From NCBI GenBank assembly GCA_032622095.1, contig CP136068.1, forward strand, positions 164,259,465 to 164,323,464: a stretch of DNA of 64,000 bases, given 5' to 3'. Below are positions 38,442 to 50,509 of the stretch, piece by piece. The position numbers and the translations under genes were made by a program. Positions within the stretch are counted from its first letter, which is position 1, and the number at the start of each line of letters is the position of its first letter. The notes beneath the pieces were generated by a model. That model had not been told where the DNA came from. It worked only from the letters and a program-made list of their open reading frames with translations, and did not search any database. Source of the DNA: Siphonodentalium dalli (lineage: Eukaryota > Mollusca > Scaphopoda > Gadilida > Siphonodentaliidae).

Positions 38442-38709
38442 AGGAAATATGTCAACATGAGCTTTTATTATCTATTTTCAAGTGATGTTACAGGTTGCTG
38501 GGCTCAGATGTAATTATAATTAATAATCTTGGTTTCCTATTAATATAATTACAGTTGAACCCTTTCATTACTGAATTGATTCTCCCATTCAGTTATAAAA
38601 GTATACAGTGGAATGGTCTAGTATTCATTTATAGTGGTGTTCATGTAATAAAAGTAGATGACAGTCATGCAAAAAGATAATACAAGAGCAGAAATCTATA
38701 CCAAGAGCA

Positions 38710-39109
38710 TTAACCCTTTACCCAACAAAACGGCCAAAAACGCCCAAATAAAGCTTCAACAGCTTAAAATATCTTCGGTCTGTCTCAATAACACCATACA
38801 CATATGGATATCATTGGAACCGGCTTCTTGACCACATTGTGATGGTTACAGTTATGCCCTGTGCCAATGCATTCTCTTATATATGCGAGTCGACCATAGG
38901 TCGCCTCGCATATATAAGAGAATGCATCGGCCTAAAAAAAATCTTTTTTTAACACTTTTTACCATTTTTATTTACATTCTTTAACAATTTTATAATTTTT
39001 AATGTGTTACGCCAATGCATTCTCTTATATATGCGAGGCGACCTATGGTCGACTCGCATATATAAGAGAATGCATTGGCACAGGGCCGTTCTGTTGGGTA
39101 AAGGGTTAA
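38710..39109. mobile_element. TTAA-flanked MITE family C, copy 2 (400 bp, inverted)
   Basis: Same element as 36730-37130 but in the opposite orientation: the unique third comes first and the cassette last. TTAA ends. Hairpins at about 38864-38932 and 39011-39079. Confidence 0.88.
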
Positions 39110-39732
39110 GCGCCCATTTCCAACGTTGTTCTCGTGTCTTGATGCAAGTTGCATCTACACTAAAATAGATGCAAGTTGGGGTCAGTGCGCGACTTCATGT
39201 GACGTAATTTCGACCAACGAACGTCCTCTATTCATGTTCCACAACGCGAATGCATGTGTGAGTGTAAATATTTCCTATGGGAACTACTCGTCAATGATGC
39301 TTTAGTACAAAAAGGGATTGAGAAATCAATGTCAAATCACTAACTCTCTATAAATCAAACATTGGCAAAAGGAGATTATTCCTTAAAGGTGTTGCTTACT
39401 TCAATATTTTTTTAAAATTATGTTTCCTATATATATATATTGTTTCTTTATAAACTATTTATAGCTTTTTAATTGATATTATTTCTCATTTTTGTATAAT
39501 CATAAAAATATTTTCATGGTGGGGTATTTTAAGTAGGGTTGGTAGGAAAACCCCAACGATTTTATGTTTTTTTTCTTTGCTATGTTGACGTTTGTGTGGA
39601 ATTTTGTGATTATCTTTCTTTCTCATCTGTAACACGTGTGTTGTTCTGTGTTTATTACACACCTGAGCATAATCTCTATGTTATCCAAGATTTATCCTGC
39701 CTGTTATATTATCATTATGTTATTTTTGATTT
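39110..39732. other. No gene seen
   Basis: AT-rich sequence. An AT dinucleotide run occurs at 39430-39441. No exon or repeat family was recognised. Confidence 0.4.
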
Positions 39733-40447
39733 AGTGTGTCTGACATGTGCAGAATGAGGTCCCAGAGGGTGAATTTAGTGATGCTACCCTGAACAGCATG
39801 CTAGCATCACCAAATTCACTGTCTGGGGACCTCATTCTGCTTAGGCCTCATCTTCCAGGAAGTATCTATAGTCTCAAGTTAACATTGTTTTTATGTACTT
39901 TTTCCCTTCTGTTATGTTTCTATAATTTGCAGAAGATAAAATAAATAATTGAGGTGACCAATGGGTGATCATCACCAACTTCAACTGGGGAACTTCAATC
40001 TGATCCTAGATCTCTCATAGCTGTTGAGGCCTAAACAGACTGAGATTCCCAGAGGGTGAATTTGGTGATGCAGGAGAGTATCACTTAAAGTTATGTGAAA
40101 CACTCCAACAGGGTGATCAAATATAAATTGACAACACACATCATCATTTTTATATATTAATTAAATTAAGTGCCTTTCGATGGCGAATTTGTTTTCGTTA
40201 GTTTATAGCCAATAGTTACATCCAGAATAGAGTTGTAAATATTTACAATTGAGCATAGTACAGATGATGTTTTCTGTGGAGTGGTATGGTCGATTTGCTT
40301 GAGCTTTTTATGTTACATTCCTCCAGTTGACATAGCGCCGGAATACTAAATTATCAGTTTCACATGCCCAAAGAAGTCCATAATATGTCTATAATTCACC
40401 CTCTGGGGACCTCATTCTGCAAATGTCAGACACACTATATCCAGGCT
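39733..40447. mobile_element. Fold-back family B copy
   Basis: Opens AGTGTGTCTGACATGTGCAG and closes TGCAAATGTCAGACACACT. A first hairpin (39750-39840) is built on GGTCCCAGAGGGTGAATTTA; a middle region and partial hairpin blocks follow at 40045 and 40393. Confidence 0.8.
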
Positions 40448-40683
40448 TATCAGCAGATATTTCCTACCTGTTCTTATATTATCACTATTATTATTATCAC
40501 TATGTTATGCTTCAATATAATTTTATTTTAAAAATTTGGCCACAATATTAATAGCTGGTTTACGAAAACAGGGAAAAAATCTAGAAAACAAACCCAGGCT
40601 GGTCTTTTGACATACTGATTGGTGATTATTACACTCAATCCTGGTCAATATAAATCTCTTATATTCTTAATTTCACTAACATA

Positions 40684-40965
40684 TTAACCCTTCCATGACT
40701 GGAGTTTCTGAAATTTTGCAAAAACTCTGTGCCAGTGCATTCTCTTATATATGCGAGGCTCCCTATGGGAGACTCACATCAGGTCTTAAAATCTGACGAG
40801 AATCAGAATAATGATTCTCATAAAAAGTCTTGATTCCATTTAGAAACGCTATGTTTTGATTCTATCAAAATCTGATGGATTTTAAGGCTTGCACATATAT
40901 AAGAGAATGCACTGGCACAGGATCTTTAATGCTTCACCAGCACAGCTCCCGCTTTGAAAGGGTTA
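40684..40965. mobile_element. TTAA-flanked MITE family D, copy 2, with a loop insertion
   Basis: TTAACCCTTCCATGACTGG at the left and AGCTCCCGCTTTGAAAGGG then TTAA at the right. The single hairpin keeps perfect outer arms (GTGCATTCTCTTATATATG), but about 105 extra bases lie in its loop (40782-40890). These contain their own inverted blocks (GTCTTAAAATCTGA / TCTGATGGATTTTAAGGC). Confidence 0.82.
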
Positions 40966-41388
40966 ATATCTCAATTATTCTCATTTTCCCGTGATATTAT
41001 GACTGATTTTTGTTGTTGTTGGTAAAAAAGTTGTGAGCGGGTTCGTAAACCAACTAATTAAATTGGCGTCGCATTATGACTGTTTTTTATGTTGTTTGTC
41101 AGGTCTAGCAAATCCCATTATAATAAACATCTTAAATTTTTTTTTTTATAACGGTACCAAAATAAAAGAAGTGATGAAATATGGACGCGTCAGAGTTCAA
41201 TATCATACTAGTATATTATAACTGCTTTCTAAGCCGATGAGCAGGCTTCTCTATGCTTCTGTTATATTCCGAATTTCTATGGAATTAGTTTCTTAAGGTA
41301 TAGCAAGATAACACTTCTCAACTCTAGTTACATCAGCTCGCGATGAAATGCAAATTGGTGAAATATTGTTTTACAATTAGTCATATTG

Positions 41389-42000
41389 ATGGCGGGCTTC
41401 TAAAATGTCGTACCCCTGGAAAATCATTCAGGAGACACAAAAAAATATTTATCTCTGGAACTAGAACTGTTAACCCTTTACCCAACAGAACGGTCCTGTG
41501 CCAATGCATTCTCTTATATATGCGAGTCGACCATAGGTCGCCTCGCATATATAAGAGAATGCATTGGCTTACTTAACACATTAAAAATTATAAAATTGTT
41601 AAAGAATGTAAGAAAAAATGGTAAAAAGTGTTAAAAAAAAGATTTTTTTTAGGCCAATGCATTCTCTTATATATGCGAGGCGACCTATGGTCGACTCGCA
41701 TATATAAGAGAATGCATTGGCACAGGGCATAACTATAACCATCACAATGTGGTCAATGAGCCGGTTCCATTTTAGTTTTGACAATTTCCATAGCTTTGTT
41801 TGTCTCTGCTATTCTTCTTCAAAACAATCCAATCCGAATTATCCTATTAGGAATAGTACTAGTTTTGAAAAAACATAAAAATGGCTTTTATACCAGTTTA
41901 TACTTGAAATATTGACAAGTTATCTGAGGAATTTATGTAAATTTTTAATAAAAAGTTTCGCACCAAAATAGCAGGTACGACCTTTTAGAAGCCCACCGAC
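41389..42000. mobile_element. Inverted-end element J carrying a nested MITE C
   Basis: GGGCTTCTAAAATGTCGTACC (approximately 41395-41415) is inverted at 41974-41996 (GGTACGACCTTTTAGAAGCCC). Between them sits the truncated family-C MITE at 41470-41769. Only one copy was found, so this may be a fold-back element or a chance inverted pair. Confidence 0.5.
41470..41769. mobile_element. MITE family C, copy 3, right end missing
   Basis: A TTAA left end, the CCCTGTGCC cassette and both hairpins (about 41502-41568 and 41653-41722) are present. The copy stops in the GAGCCGGTTCCA block and lacks the right terminus. Confidence 0.82.
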
Positions 42001-42231
42001 AATATATAGCTATACATAACTATAGCTATAAATAGCATTTCCCAGACCTGATATAGTCCGATTTGCACAAAATGTTCAATTCAAGCTGCAAAATTCTGGT
42101 ATGAAATTACCTATTTCTACCAAATGCCATTCCTTTTGAAATCCAATTGGTTTATACATGTATATGTGGCCGAACGAACCTGCATTGGTTTATACATATA
42201 TCAGTGGCCTTACCTATGTTGGTTGTTTTTT

Positions 42232-42464
42232 TTAACCCTTTCATGACTGGAGCTTCCTGAAATTTTGCGAAAAACCTGTGCCAATATATTCTCTTATGTA
42301 TGGGAGAATACATTGATGTAACAATATTTACCTTGACCTTGTAAGCCAGTGCTTTTTCTTATTTATGCGAGGCTCCCTATGGGAGACTCGCATAATATAA
42401 GAGAATGCACTGGCACAGGATCTTTAATGCTGTACCAGCGCAGATTCCTTCATGAAAGGGTTAA
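42232..42464. mobile_element. TTAA-flanked MITE family D, copy 3
   Basis: TTAACCCTTTCATGACTGG at the left and CTTCATGAAAGGGTTAA at the right. The first hairpin is reduced to a short remnant; the second (42346-42418) has the apical block CTCCCTATGGGAG. Confidence 0.85.
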
Positions 42465-42555
42465 ATCTTCCGCTGCACTGTTAAACCTTTTATTTACTAA
42501 ATATTCATTGACGAAAATGTTCAGATAATAAATGGCCAAACAATATTTAACTTGA

Positions 42556-42612
42556 CAGCCAGGGCATTCTCTTATATATGCAATGCTCCCTATGGGGGAC
42601 TCATACCAGTGC
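42556..42612. mobile_element. MITE D hairpin fragment
   Basis: Half of a cassette hairpin, GGGCATTCTCTTATATATG and GCTCCCTATGGGGGACTC, without termini. Confidence 0.6.
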
Positions 42613-42853
42613 ATCTCCGTCATGAGCCTCAACAGTTTGTATCCCAGCTTTAATCCAGTTTGTATCCCAGCTTTAATCCAGTTCGTATAATCAGAATCTC
42701 TAGCTACATTGTATGTTGCATAATATATCATATATCTGTTTTAATATTTGTCAAACCATGTTGTATGAATAAAGTTTTTTATTTAAATCTCCTGATCTTG
42801 TTTCATGCGTTTGTAAAATCAGCTAAATCTGTGAAACAGAAACACAGGAATCA

Positions 42854-43008
42854 ATCTGACACCATAAAACCCCCATCTGTAAAGCTTAATGTCTGATCTG
42901 ACACCATAAAACCCCCATCTGTAAAGCTTAATGTCTGATCTGACACCATAAAACCCCCATCTGTAAAGCTTAATGTCTGATCTGACACCATAAAACCCCC
43001 ATCTGTAC
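42854..43008. repeat. 42 bp tandem repeat, about 4 copies
   Basis: Unit GATCTGACACCATAAAACCC, then CCATCTGTAAAGCTTAATGT. Copies are almost identical. The period divides by three, which keeps one minus-strand frame open; no gene is inferred. Confidence 0.93.
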
Positions 43009-43199
43009 ATTTTCTATACTAGGAAATAATTAAGATTGAACTCATGAGCCCATTAATATGAGGTTTTGGCCAGAAAAATTGTACATAATATAAATGTTCT
43101 CGCAAAGAGATGAATATTTTTCAATCCTGTTAGTATTTTCTCCTAACATATATATGGTAATACATACCAAATAAGGATTATTATGATGAATCATATTGT

Positions 43200-43430
43200 G
43201 TTGTAAGTGCACCAAATTTGGAGTTTTACAACCGACGTAAAGCACGCGAATCTAAATAAGGAATATTACGATGATTCATATTGTAAGTTGTAAGCGCACC
43301 AAATTTGGAGTTTTACAACCGACGTAAAGCACGCGAATCTAAATAAGGAATATTACGATGATTCGTATTGTAAGTTGTAAGCGCACCAAATTAGGAGTTT
43401 TACAAAGCACGAATCTAAATAAGGAACTGG
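43200..43430. repeat. About 87 bp tandem repeat, 2.5 copies
   Basis: The block GCACCAAATTTGGAGTTTTA, CAACCGACGTAAAGCACGCG and AATCTAAATAAGGAATATTA recurs; the last copy has small deletions. Confidence 0.88.
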
Positions 43431-43489
43431 CGCAATATTGTGACTCATCTTATAAAAAATCCACTGTGCTTTTTGCGAGAAACTAAACT

Positions 43490-43645
43490 ATTCGATCTGT
43501 GTTTTCTGGGACACAAAATGTGTTTTGTGAATAATATCGCATTCATATCATCATTATGCTATACTATTAGTATATTCTTGAGGAAATTATCATAATTTGA
43601 TAATGTTATTTCTAAATTATAACTAATGCCGCCCGTCCCTTTAAC
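43490..43645. repeat. Dispersed repeat K
   Basis: TGTGTTTTGTGAATAATATC, TTCTTGAGGAAATTATCATA and TTATTTCTAAATTATAAC are shared in order with 57590-57700. Confidence 0.6.
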
Positions 43646-43895
43646 CTCGTTATCCAACAATCCTGCGAAATATTCTATGACACAATAGACAATCTGATAA
43701 CTAAGCACGTCCCGAAAACATAATGATATATATGTAGGTCAACTAATTAAGGGACTAAGCCATTACTGATGTTTCCATCCATGCGTCCTCTCAGCAATTC
43801 CGGTCACAAAATATGAATGTTTGTGTTGACTGGTGTTTAGCGAATTTCAGTTGGCAACGCCTTGAGCTATATATTAAGTGTGGGATCACCTTGAG

Positions 43896-44332
43896 TTAAC
43901 CCTTTACCCAACAAAACGGCCCTGTGCCAATGCATTCTTTTATATATACGAGTCGACCATAGGTCGCCTCGCATATATAAGAGAATGCATTGGCTTAACA
44001 CATATTAAAAATGATAAAATTGTCTAAGAATGTAGAAAAATATTATAAAAATTGTTAAAAAATGTAAGAACAAATTATAAAATTGTAAAAGAATGTAAGA
44101 AAAAATGGTAACATTTTTTTTTTTTAGGCCAATGCATTCTCTTATAGGTCGACTCGCATATATAAGAGAATGCATTGGCACAGGGCGTAACTAACTATCA
44201 CAATGTGGTCAATGAGCCGGTTCCAATGATATCCATATTTGTATGGTTCTATTGAGACAGACCCAATATACTTTAGGCTGTTGCAGCTTCATTTGGGCTA
44301 TTTTTCTGGGCGTTTTGTTGGTAAAGGGTTAA
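43896..44332. mobile_element. TTAA-flanked MITE family C, copy 4 (437 bp)
   Basis: Intact TTAA ends. The first hairpin is complete (43927-43994). The second has lost most of its left apex (44129-44181). The A-rich spacer is expanded by internal duplication of an AAAATTGT...GAATGTA segment. Confidence 0.86.
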
Positions 44333-44382
44333 TAGTGTTAAATTTGATTCTCTAAAGCAAGCCTGCAAATAATGTGTGACAT

Positions 44383-44462
44383 TTGAGATGGGGTCCCCAG
44401 AGGGTGAATAATTCACCATCTGGGAACCCCATTCTGCTTAGGCCTCAACTCTATAGCAGACA
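44383..44462. mobile_element. Family B hairpin fragment
   Basis: GGGGTCCCCAGAGGGTGAAT and its inverted partner ATTCACCATCTGGGAACCCC, then CTTAGGCCTCA as in other B copies. Confidence 0.7.
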
Positions 44463-45002
44463 TAGGTTCAGATTGAAGTTCCCTAGTTGTAAGCCAGTTA
44501 ATTCTCTTATATACTCGCATTTATTATATGCTTCCCCATTAAATAGTGGGAAATTGCGTTGGAGAGCGCTATATCCATCGCCTGGACCGACTCGATGGAT
44601 AACACTGACCGACTCGATGGATAACACAATAGTATTACTTTCCGCAGATTACTTCCGGTTTATAGCGGTGAATCACATAAAGTTTCAAAGCGTATCAATA
44701 ACAGCCAGACTATTTTTTTAATTGTTGATTTTTACGGTAGCGAAAGAGTTTTAATTGTTATAATGTTAACTCATTTGTTTTAATATATTCTTATCATTAA
44801 ATTATGTATACATTAATTTTCTCGCATCATTTGAGAATAAAACAATGGGGACTATTTCTTATGGCGGATATGCTCGATATTTGTCATTCAGTGGTGAGCA
44901 AATCAATTGATGGAATGTAAACAAAATACAAATGTCGAAGCTTTCTAATAATTTGAAGTGAACTGTAGGACAAAACTAGCTGTTTTGGGGCGGTTTATAA
45001 CG

Positions 45003-45146
45003 TAGCGCATATAATAAAAAGAACACCTATGGGTTTTGATTGAATACTAGTTGTAAGCCAGTTAATTCTCTTATATACTCGCATATATTAGAGAATGCAC
45101 TGGCACATCTTCTTTAATGCTGCAGCTCCAGTCATGACAGGGTTAA
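45003..45146. mobile_element. Fragments of element F and MITE D, joined
   Basis: GCATATAATAAAAAGAACAC (F left end) is followed by GTAAGCCAGTTAATTCTC and the D right end, closing CCAGTCATGACAGGGTTAA. The GTAAGCCAGTTAATTCTC block also occurs at 44490. Confidence 0.65.
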
Positions 45147-45264
45147 TTAGTTGCCTATTTAATTGGTTGATTTACAAACACGCCAACAAATTTGTTACAG
45201 AAATAACAAAAATGTTGTTTGCCCATGGTGTTCTGTTTATGTAAGACTTCTCACCAAAGCCTGA

Positions 45265-45712
45265 GTTATAGTGTGCCTGTTATTTGCAGAATGAGGTCCC
45301 CAGAGGGTGAATTTAGTTACGCTATCCCGCTTAGTTGGCTAGCATAATCAAATTCACTGTCTGGGGACCTCATCCTGCATGGCCTCATCCGGGAGACATA
45401 AGACTCAGATTGATGTTTCAAATGGTCATTATTGTGATGTACACCCATTGGGAACCTCGATTATGCAATGTGCCATCTGCCAATTTGGGGAAATAGAGAA
45501 ACTAAACTAAAAAAGAAAAAGAATCTGAAGAATTTTCTATAGAAATTTTATAATAAAGAAACATTCCAGGGAAGATGAGGGCCTAAGCAGAATGAGGTCC
45601 CCAGAGGGTGAATTTGGTGATGCTAGTCCACTTCGTGGGATAGCGTCACTAAATTGACCCTCTGGGGACCTCATTATGCATACAACAGGTACACTAAACT
45701 CTGGCTTGTTCT
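45265..45712. mobile_element. Fold-back family B copy, two hairpins with middle
   Basis: Hairpin 1 at 45292-45375, a middle with GGGAACCTCGATTATGCAAT and GAAACTAAACTAAAAAAG, and hairpin 2 at 45592-45680. This is the clearest two-hairpin arrangement of the family. Confidence 0.83.
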
Positions 45713-45727
45713 CACCAAACGTACTAT

Positions 45728-45830
45728 CAGACATAATAACATGGAAAAATGAGAATAATTGAGACTTCTCCCCAAACGTACTATCATACATAATAACATG
45801 GAAAAATGAGAATAATTGAGATGTAAATGT
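45728..45830. repeat. 57 bp tandem duplication
   Basis: CCAAACGTACTATCA, CATAATAACATGGAAAAATG and AGAATAATTGAGA occur twice with two or three differences. It abuts the right end of the B element. Confidence 0.9.
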
Positions 45831-45952
45831 ATTGGTTTAATTTATTTTCGATTTCAAGTGATATTGAGATGAAATTTCCATTGACCAGGATTGCGTGGAA
45901 TAATAGACAATCGATAAATTATACAGACACAAATGATCATCATCAATAATGT

Positions 45953-46300
45953 ATATATGTGACCCGCCATATCAAATCCAGTCGTAAGTCGGGATTTTTT
46001 TACCCTGTGCCAATGCATTCTCTTATATATGCGAGTCGACCATAGGTCGCCTCGCATATAAAAGAGAATACATTGGCCTAACAATTTTTTATAATTTTTT
46101 TTAAATAAATGTTTCTTCAAATTTTTAGGACATAAAATAAAAAACATCCATTATCCTGCAGGGAGCCCCACACATATATAGAAGCATATAGAAGAGTGTC
46201 GTCTGCTCATGTTTGTCTGGGGCTCTGTATGGGTGAAATTATAAAATTGTTAAAGAATAATTATCAAGACCTGCTTTAAAGGTGTTTTCTTTTTCCGCCT
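45953..46300. mobile_element. TA-flanked MITE family E, copy 1, right end lost
   Basis: Starts TGTGACCCGCCATATCAAAT, then the cassette hairpin (46004-46080). Its internal spacer runs in the opposite direction to that in 57887-58345. The second hairpin and right terminus are missing. Confidence 0.78.
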
Positions 46301-46663
46301 CCATCAACAGATTTTTTTCCCTGATGTTCGTAACAATAGAACCTTTTTGTGATAGTGTGTGGAAACCTAGACATAATAAATTTCTTATTAAGATAACAGA
46401 AACACATAACTAATGAACTCAATATAAAGAGCGTTTATATTCAACTCGCTTGGAACCCAATATAGCTGTTAGTGCTTTATATATCATGCATAAGTATATA
46501 TATCTTACTTGTGCAAAATTACCTTAATTTTTACTGTCATCAATGGGACAACGCCAATACAATTTGGGAAATGTATAACTTATCTATAAATGCTGCACCT
46601 TTAATTCAGGTAAGATATATATGGTAAACACGGTACCCAATAACATGGGGCTTTCTTGCTTAT

Positions 46664-47443
46664 TATACCCTCCCGCAACGAAGTTAGGGGGGGTATACTG
46701 GAGTCAGCTTGTCCGTCCGCCGTCCGTCCGTGGACACAAATTTGTCCAGAGTTTTTCTCAGTCGTTTTTTGATCAATTTCCGCGAAACTTGGCACAGACA
46801 TCAACCACCATGGGAACCTGTGATTATGACGTCTGTCGGACTTTTTTTGGTGGAGTTATCCCCCCTTTTTCGACTTAGAAACTTTTTTTTAGAAAATTTT
46901 CGCAACATGTATACTTTTGTCCGAGCTTTTATTCCTACATTTTTCGGTCAATTTTTTTAAAACGTGGCACAGATATTTAGTACCATGGGAACTTGTGCAC
47001 CTGCGATTATGACGTCTGTCCGACATTTTTTGGTGCAGTTATTCCCCTTTTTCTACTTAGAAACTTTTTTTGCAACATGCATAATTTTGTCCGAGCTTTT
47101 ATTCCTACATTTTTCGGTCAATGTTTTTTAATCTTGGCACTGATATTTAGTACCATGGGAACCTGTGCACCTGCGATTATGACGTCTGTCCGACCTATTT
47201 TGTGTGGAGTTATTCCCCTTTTTCGACTTAGAATTTTGTTCGCAACATACATAATTTTGTCCAAGCTTTTATTCCTACATTTTTTTGTCAATAGGTTTAA
47301 GATTAGGGTTATGGTTGTACACCTGCAATGGGAACTGTTATTTTATTATTTTAACTAAATGTTTACTGACATGTGAAACATCTTAGTATTTTAAAAACAG
47401 GGGGGTATCCATAGTCCCATTGGGACAGTCACACCTCCAGTTT
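46664..47443 (+). repeat. Dispersed repeat with three diverged about 190 bp subunits
   Basis: Begins with CCCGCAACGAAGTTAGGGGG and GGTATACTGG, then three copies of a unit with ATTATGACGTCTGTC, GGAGTTATTCCCCTTTTT(C) and GTCCGAGCTTTTATTCCTAC. Ends at GGGGGTATCC and CCCATTGGGACAGTCACACC. I recall similar repeats as common in molluscan genomes. No coding role was seen. Confidence 0.7.
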
Positions 47444-47668
47444 TATTTCAACTTTCTGACCGATTCTGAAACTGCCTATACAGCAGGGTGCTCTGCCTAT
47501 CATTAGCTTATGTTAGCTCCCGATGGGCAAGACATGGTACCTCTTATCATGGACTCAAGTCCCCCCTTTACTCACATATGTGGGTCATACAAAACTAATA
47601 CAATGGCCTAAATTACATAATGAATTTGAATAAATGGGAGGAAATGTAATGAGATATAAGAGCTATAT

Positions 47669-47811
47669 TTATTGTTGAGGCTTTTTGTATTTACACTGTA
47701 ACCACACACGGTACATTTTGAGTTGTCTTCCCCTGTTAACTTGCAGACGTCTGTCAACTATGTTTTCCATTTCCGTCAATCCGCTCCGAGTGAATATCTG
47801 TCGGAGATCAT
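47669..47811 (-). CDS. METTL2: METTL2-type tRNA methyltransferase, terminal exon
   Basis: Acceptor CTACTTTCAG before 47811, stop TAA at 47669-47671. Entry phase 1 matches the donor at 50245 and gives TQDDLRQIFTRSGL across the splice, then VDRRLQVNRGRQLKMYRVW and CKYKKPQQ. This VDRRLQVNRG...MYRVW C-terminus is characteristic of METTL2 rather than METTL6. METTL2 enzymes make 3-methylcytidine at position 32 of tRNA-Thr and some tRNA-Arg. No obvious AATAAA signal was seen in the roughly 100 bases after the stop. Confidence 0.93.
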
Positions 47812-48074
47812 CTGAAAGTAGCATAAAACAGAGATGTGACTAATTGGGCTACATTAATATAAATTCTGTGTTCTCAGGAACCTCCCTCATCACTGAAATT
47901 TTCTTTAAAAAAGCCTCATCAAACATGTTCTGTTAGAAATATTGGATTTGAACAATTTTGAAATAATGTTTGTTTGTTTCTGGAGTATATTTTCCAGATT
48001 ATGAGAAAAAAATTAACCTCCCTCCCTCATCTCAACATTGAGATCTAATAACCTGAGAAGTCAGATATTTTATT

Positions 48075-48473
48075 TTAACCCTTTACCCAACAGAACGGCC
48101 CTGTGCCAATGCATTCTCTTATATATGCGAGTCGACCATAGGTCGCCTCGCATATATAAGAGAATGCATTGGCTTAACACATTAAAAATTATAAAATTGT
48201 TAAAGAATGTAAGAAAAAATGGTAAAAAGTGTTAAAAATTTTTTTTTATAGGCCAATGCATTCTCTTATATATGCGAGGCGACCTATGGTCGACTCGCAT
48301 ATATAAGAGAATGCATTGGCACAGGGCATAACTGTAACCATCACAATGTGGTCAATGAGCCGGTTCCAATGATATCCATATTTGTATGGTTTTATTGAGA
48401 CAGACCCAAGATAATTTAGGCTGTTGAAGCTTTATTTGGCCGGTTTTGGCCGGTTTGTTGGGTAAAGGGTTAA
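48075..48473. mobile_element. TTAA-flanked MITE family C, copy 5 (399 bp)
   Basis: Complete copy with TTAA ends, both hairpins (48107-48174 and 48252-48320) and the intact unique third. It lies in the last intron of the METTL2-type gene. Confidence 0.88.
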
Positions 48474-49039
48474 TAGCCTAAGGACATTCAAATAAATACC
48501 TGGGTTCTCAGGAAATTATATATTGAAAACATGATGACAATTCTCCCCTCATCTGATCGTCACCCTACAGGCCACACCCCTCATTCGATCATCACCAAAC
48601 TTCATGTGAATCTTCGGGGTGGCCTCTAGATGGGAGTCATCAAATATTTACAAAATTTGTTAAAAAACAACAGCAGCCATCTTTGATTTAAATATATTTA
48701 CATACTAAGTGTTGTCATCACTAAATCCAGCATTCTGATTGGTCGGCGCCCACGTGGCTAGTTGCAATTATTTCTCGGTGAATGCGCAACAGCTAATAAC
48801 TGCAAGCTCATAACAACATCGATACATCATTTGGGTTTGGAAAGACGAACGCGTAATGTTTTGGGCGCATTTGGATTCGCGCAGGATTGACTTAATAAAT
48901 CATCGGGTTTCAATTGTTCCTGTTAACTTTTGCCAAGGGTGCTATGGGATATTTTGGGCTGGTTTTGTCACGATACACTTTTCGATTTAAATACATTTAC
49001 AAAAGTGGCTTTTTCACTAAATGTATATAAATATAAGAA
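48474..49039. repeat. Intronic dispersed repeat M pieces
   Basis: Blocks such as TCATCACCAAACTTCATGTG and the diverged CATATGAA(A/G)TTTGGTGACGATCGG recur at 49230-49380, 51600-51980 and 53340-53510. Boundaries are unclear; no exon was seen. Confidence 0.45.
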
Positions 49040-49188
49040 TTAACTGTCATGTGGACTGTTTGTATGGAGATGTAACCGTGAGGTAAGTGGTCATAACTTG
49101 TATGTAAAACCCATCGGGTTTTACACAAGTTATGACCACTTACCTCACGGTTACATCTCCATAAAAACAGTCCACATGACAGTTAATC
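49040..49188. mobile_element. Fold-back element L
   Basis: TAACTGTCATGTGGACTGTT, GGAGATGTAACCGTGAGGTA and AGTGGTCATAACTTGT are inverted at 49124-49187 with a GTAAAACCCATCGGGTTTTAC centre. The arms are about 60 bases with one small mismatch zone. Confidence 0.85.
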
Positions 49189-50244
49189 CTTATTTGAATC
49201 CATCGGCACACCCTATAGGCCACCTCCCACATTCATCGAAATTTGGAAAAATATTAATAGCTACCATCTGGATGTCACCCCGAAGATTCCTATGAAGTTT
49301 GGATTGAATCAGATGAAAATTGTTGGTTGTAGGGTGTGCCCAAGGATAAATTGTTGGTTGTAGGGTGTGCCAAAGGATTTAGTCATGCAAAGAGAATTAT
49401 GATTATTGTGATCAGTCAGTATGTATTTGAGACACAATAGATAGGTGTTTATCACATGGTTAAAGGTACTCAATCAAATTTGATGGTCCCCATATCATCA
49501 GATTCCAACAACAACATTTCTTGAAATTCTGATTCAGTTATCAGAATCGATTAATTGCCAAATAATAATGCTAACAACTGTCAACTATAGTATAAACTTG
49601 CACAAAAAGTGTTATATATCAACATTTTGTTGAACACAATTTGGTATCGAGAGTATGTCAGTCGACATTCGTCGAATATTTGCCAGGCCGCCAAATATTC
49701 CAGGTGGTGAAAAATAATAGATTTCAAAATCAATATCTGATAACTCTGAGCTTTGATGGGTGGGTTCCTTGACTTGAATCAAATAATTTTTACCCCCGAA
49801 GCCAAAGAATTAGTAATTTAGGAGTGTTAATTCAGATTATGCATCTTTAAAACTGACCATAATGAATCGGAATTTTGAATTGAGAAACATAAATAAAAAG
49901 ATTACATGCACAGGTTTCGGGATCTTGCACATGCACGGGGCTATTCAGTGGCCAATGTTTCGTAATGTATGTAACTCATCAACATAACGCTCTTGTTTTC
50001 CCTGTGGTATATTTTAAATTCAGAGTCATACTATTTTTCACTCAGTTTTAAATTCGCACACCAATGGGTGCGCAAAAAATAGTACTGCGTGAATTTAAAT
50101 ACGAGTAAGGTAGTCGGATGTGGATATTTTTATTATAGTTAAATTTGTATCTGTGGATTTTACCATTTTGTGAATTCGATAAAAGAGGGATACCGGTAAT
50201 CCAAAATCATACTATTTCAGCATAAATTTCTAAGATTGACCAAC
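49189..50244. other. Intron, no exon seen
   Basis: Contains a repeat-M fragment (49230-49380, with GTTGGTTGTAGGGTGTGCC twice) and a weak inverted pair near 50020-50090. Nothing else was recognised. Confidence 0.4.
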
Positions 50245-50310
50245 CTTGGGTAAAAAAATAAACCCTTGTTCCATCCCCTCGTACATAGAAATTCTCAGCA
50301 AGACATCGAT
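50245..50310 (-). CDS. METTL2: METTL2-type gene, exon with [14 protein letters not shown]
   Basis: 66 bases. Acceptor CTATTTTTAG before 50310, donor CAAG|GTTGGT after 50245. Phase 1 in, phase 1 out. The 21 whole codons read [21 protein letters not shown], a block strongly conserved in the METTL2/METTL6/METTL8 family and placed after the methyltransferase core. It joins in frame to both neighbouring exons. Confidence 0.94.
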
Positions 50311-50509
50311 CTAAAAATAGAAATAACCAGCGATTTATATATTATAATAACTAAGGTCGTACACAGTTAAATTCTTGACTGGACAATTGTATTTTTTTTT
50401 TTCCTATTTTTTATATAAAATAATAATATGAAAAAATATGGCTGAAATATGCCAAGACCCTTTAAATGTACAACAGTCAGTCTAAATAAATTACGAAAAT
50501 AAATGACTA

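Noticed and set aside
42819-43010. Minus-strand frame repeating YRWGFYGVRSDIKL
   Set aside because: It is produced by a 42 bp tandem repeat; 42 is a multiple of three, and nothing else supports a gene.
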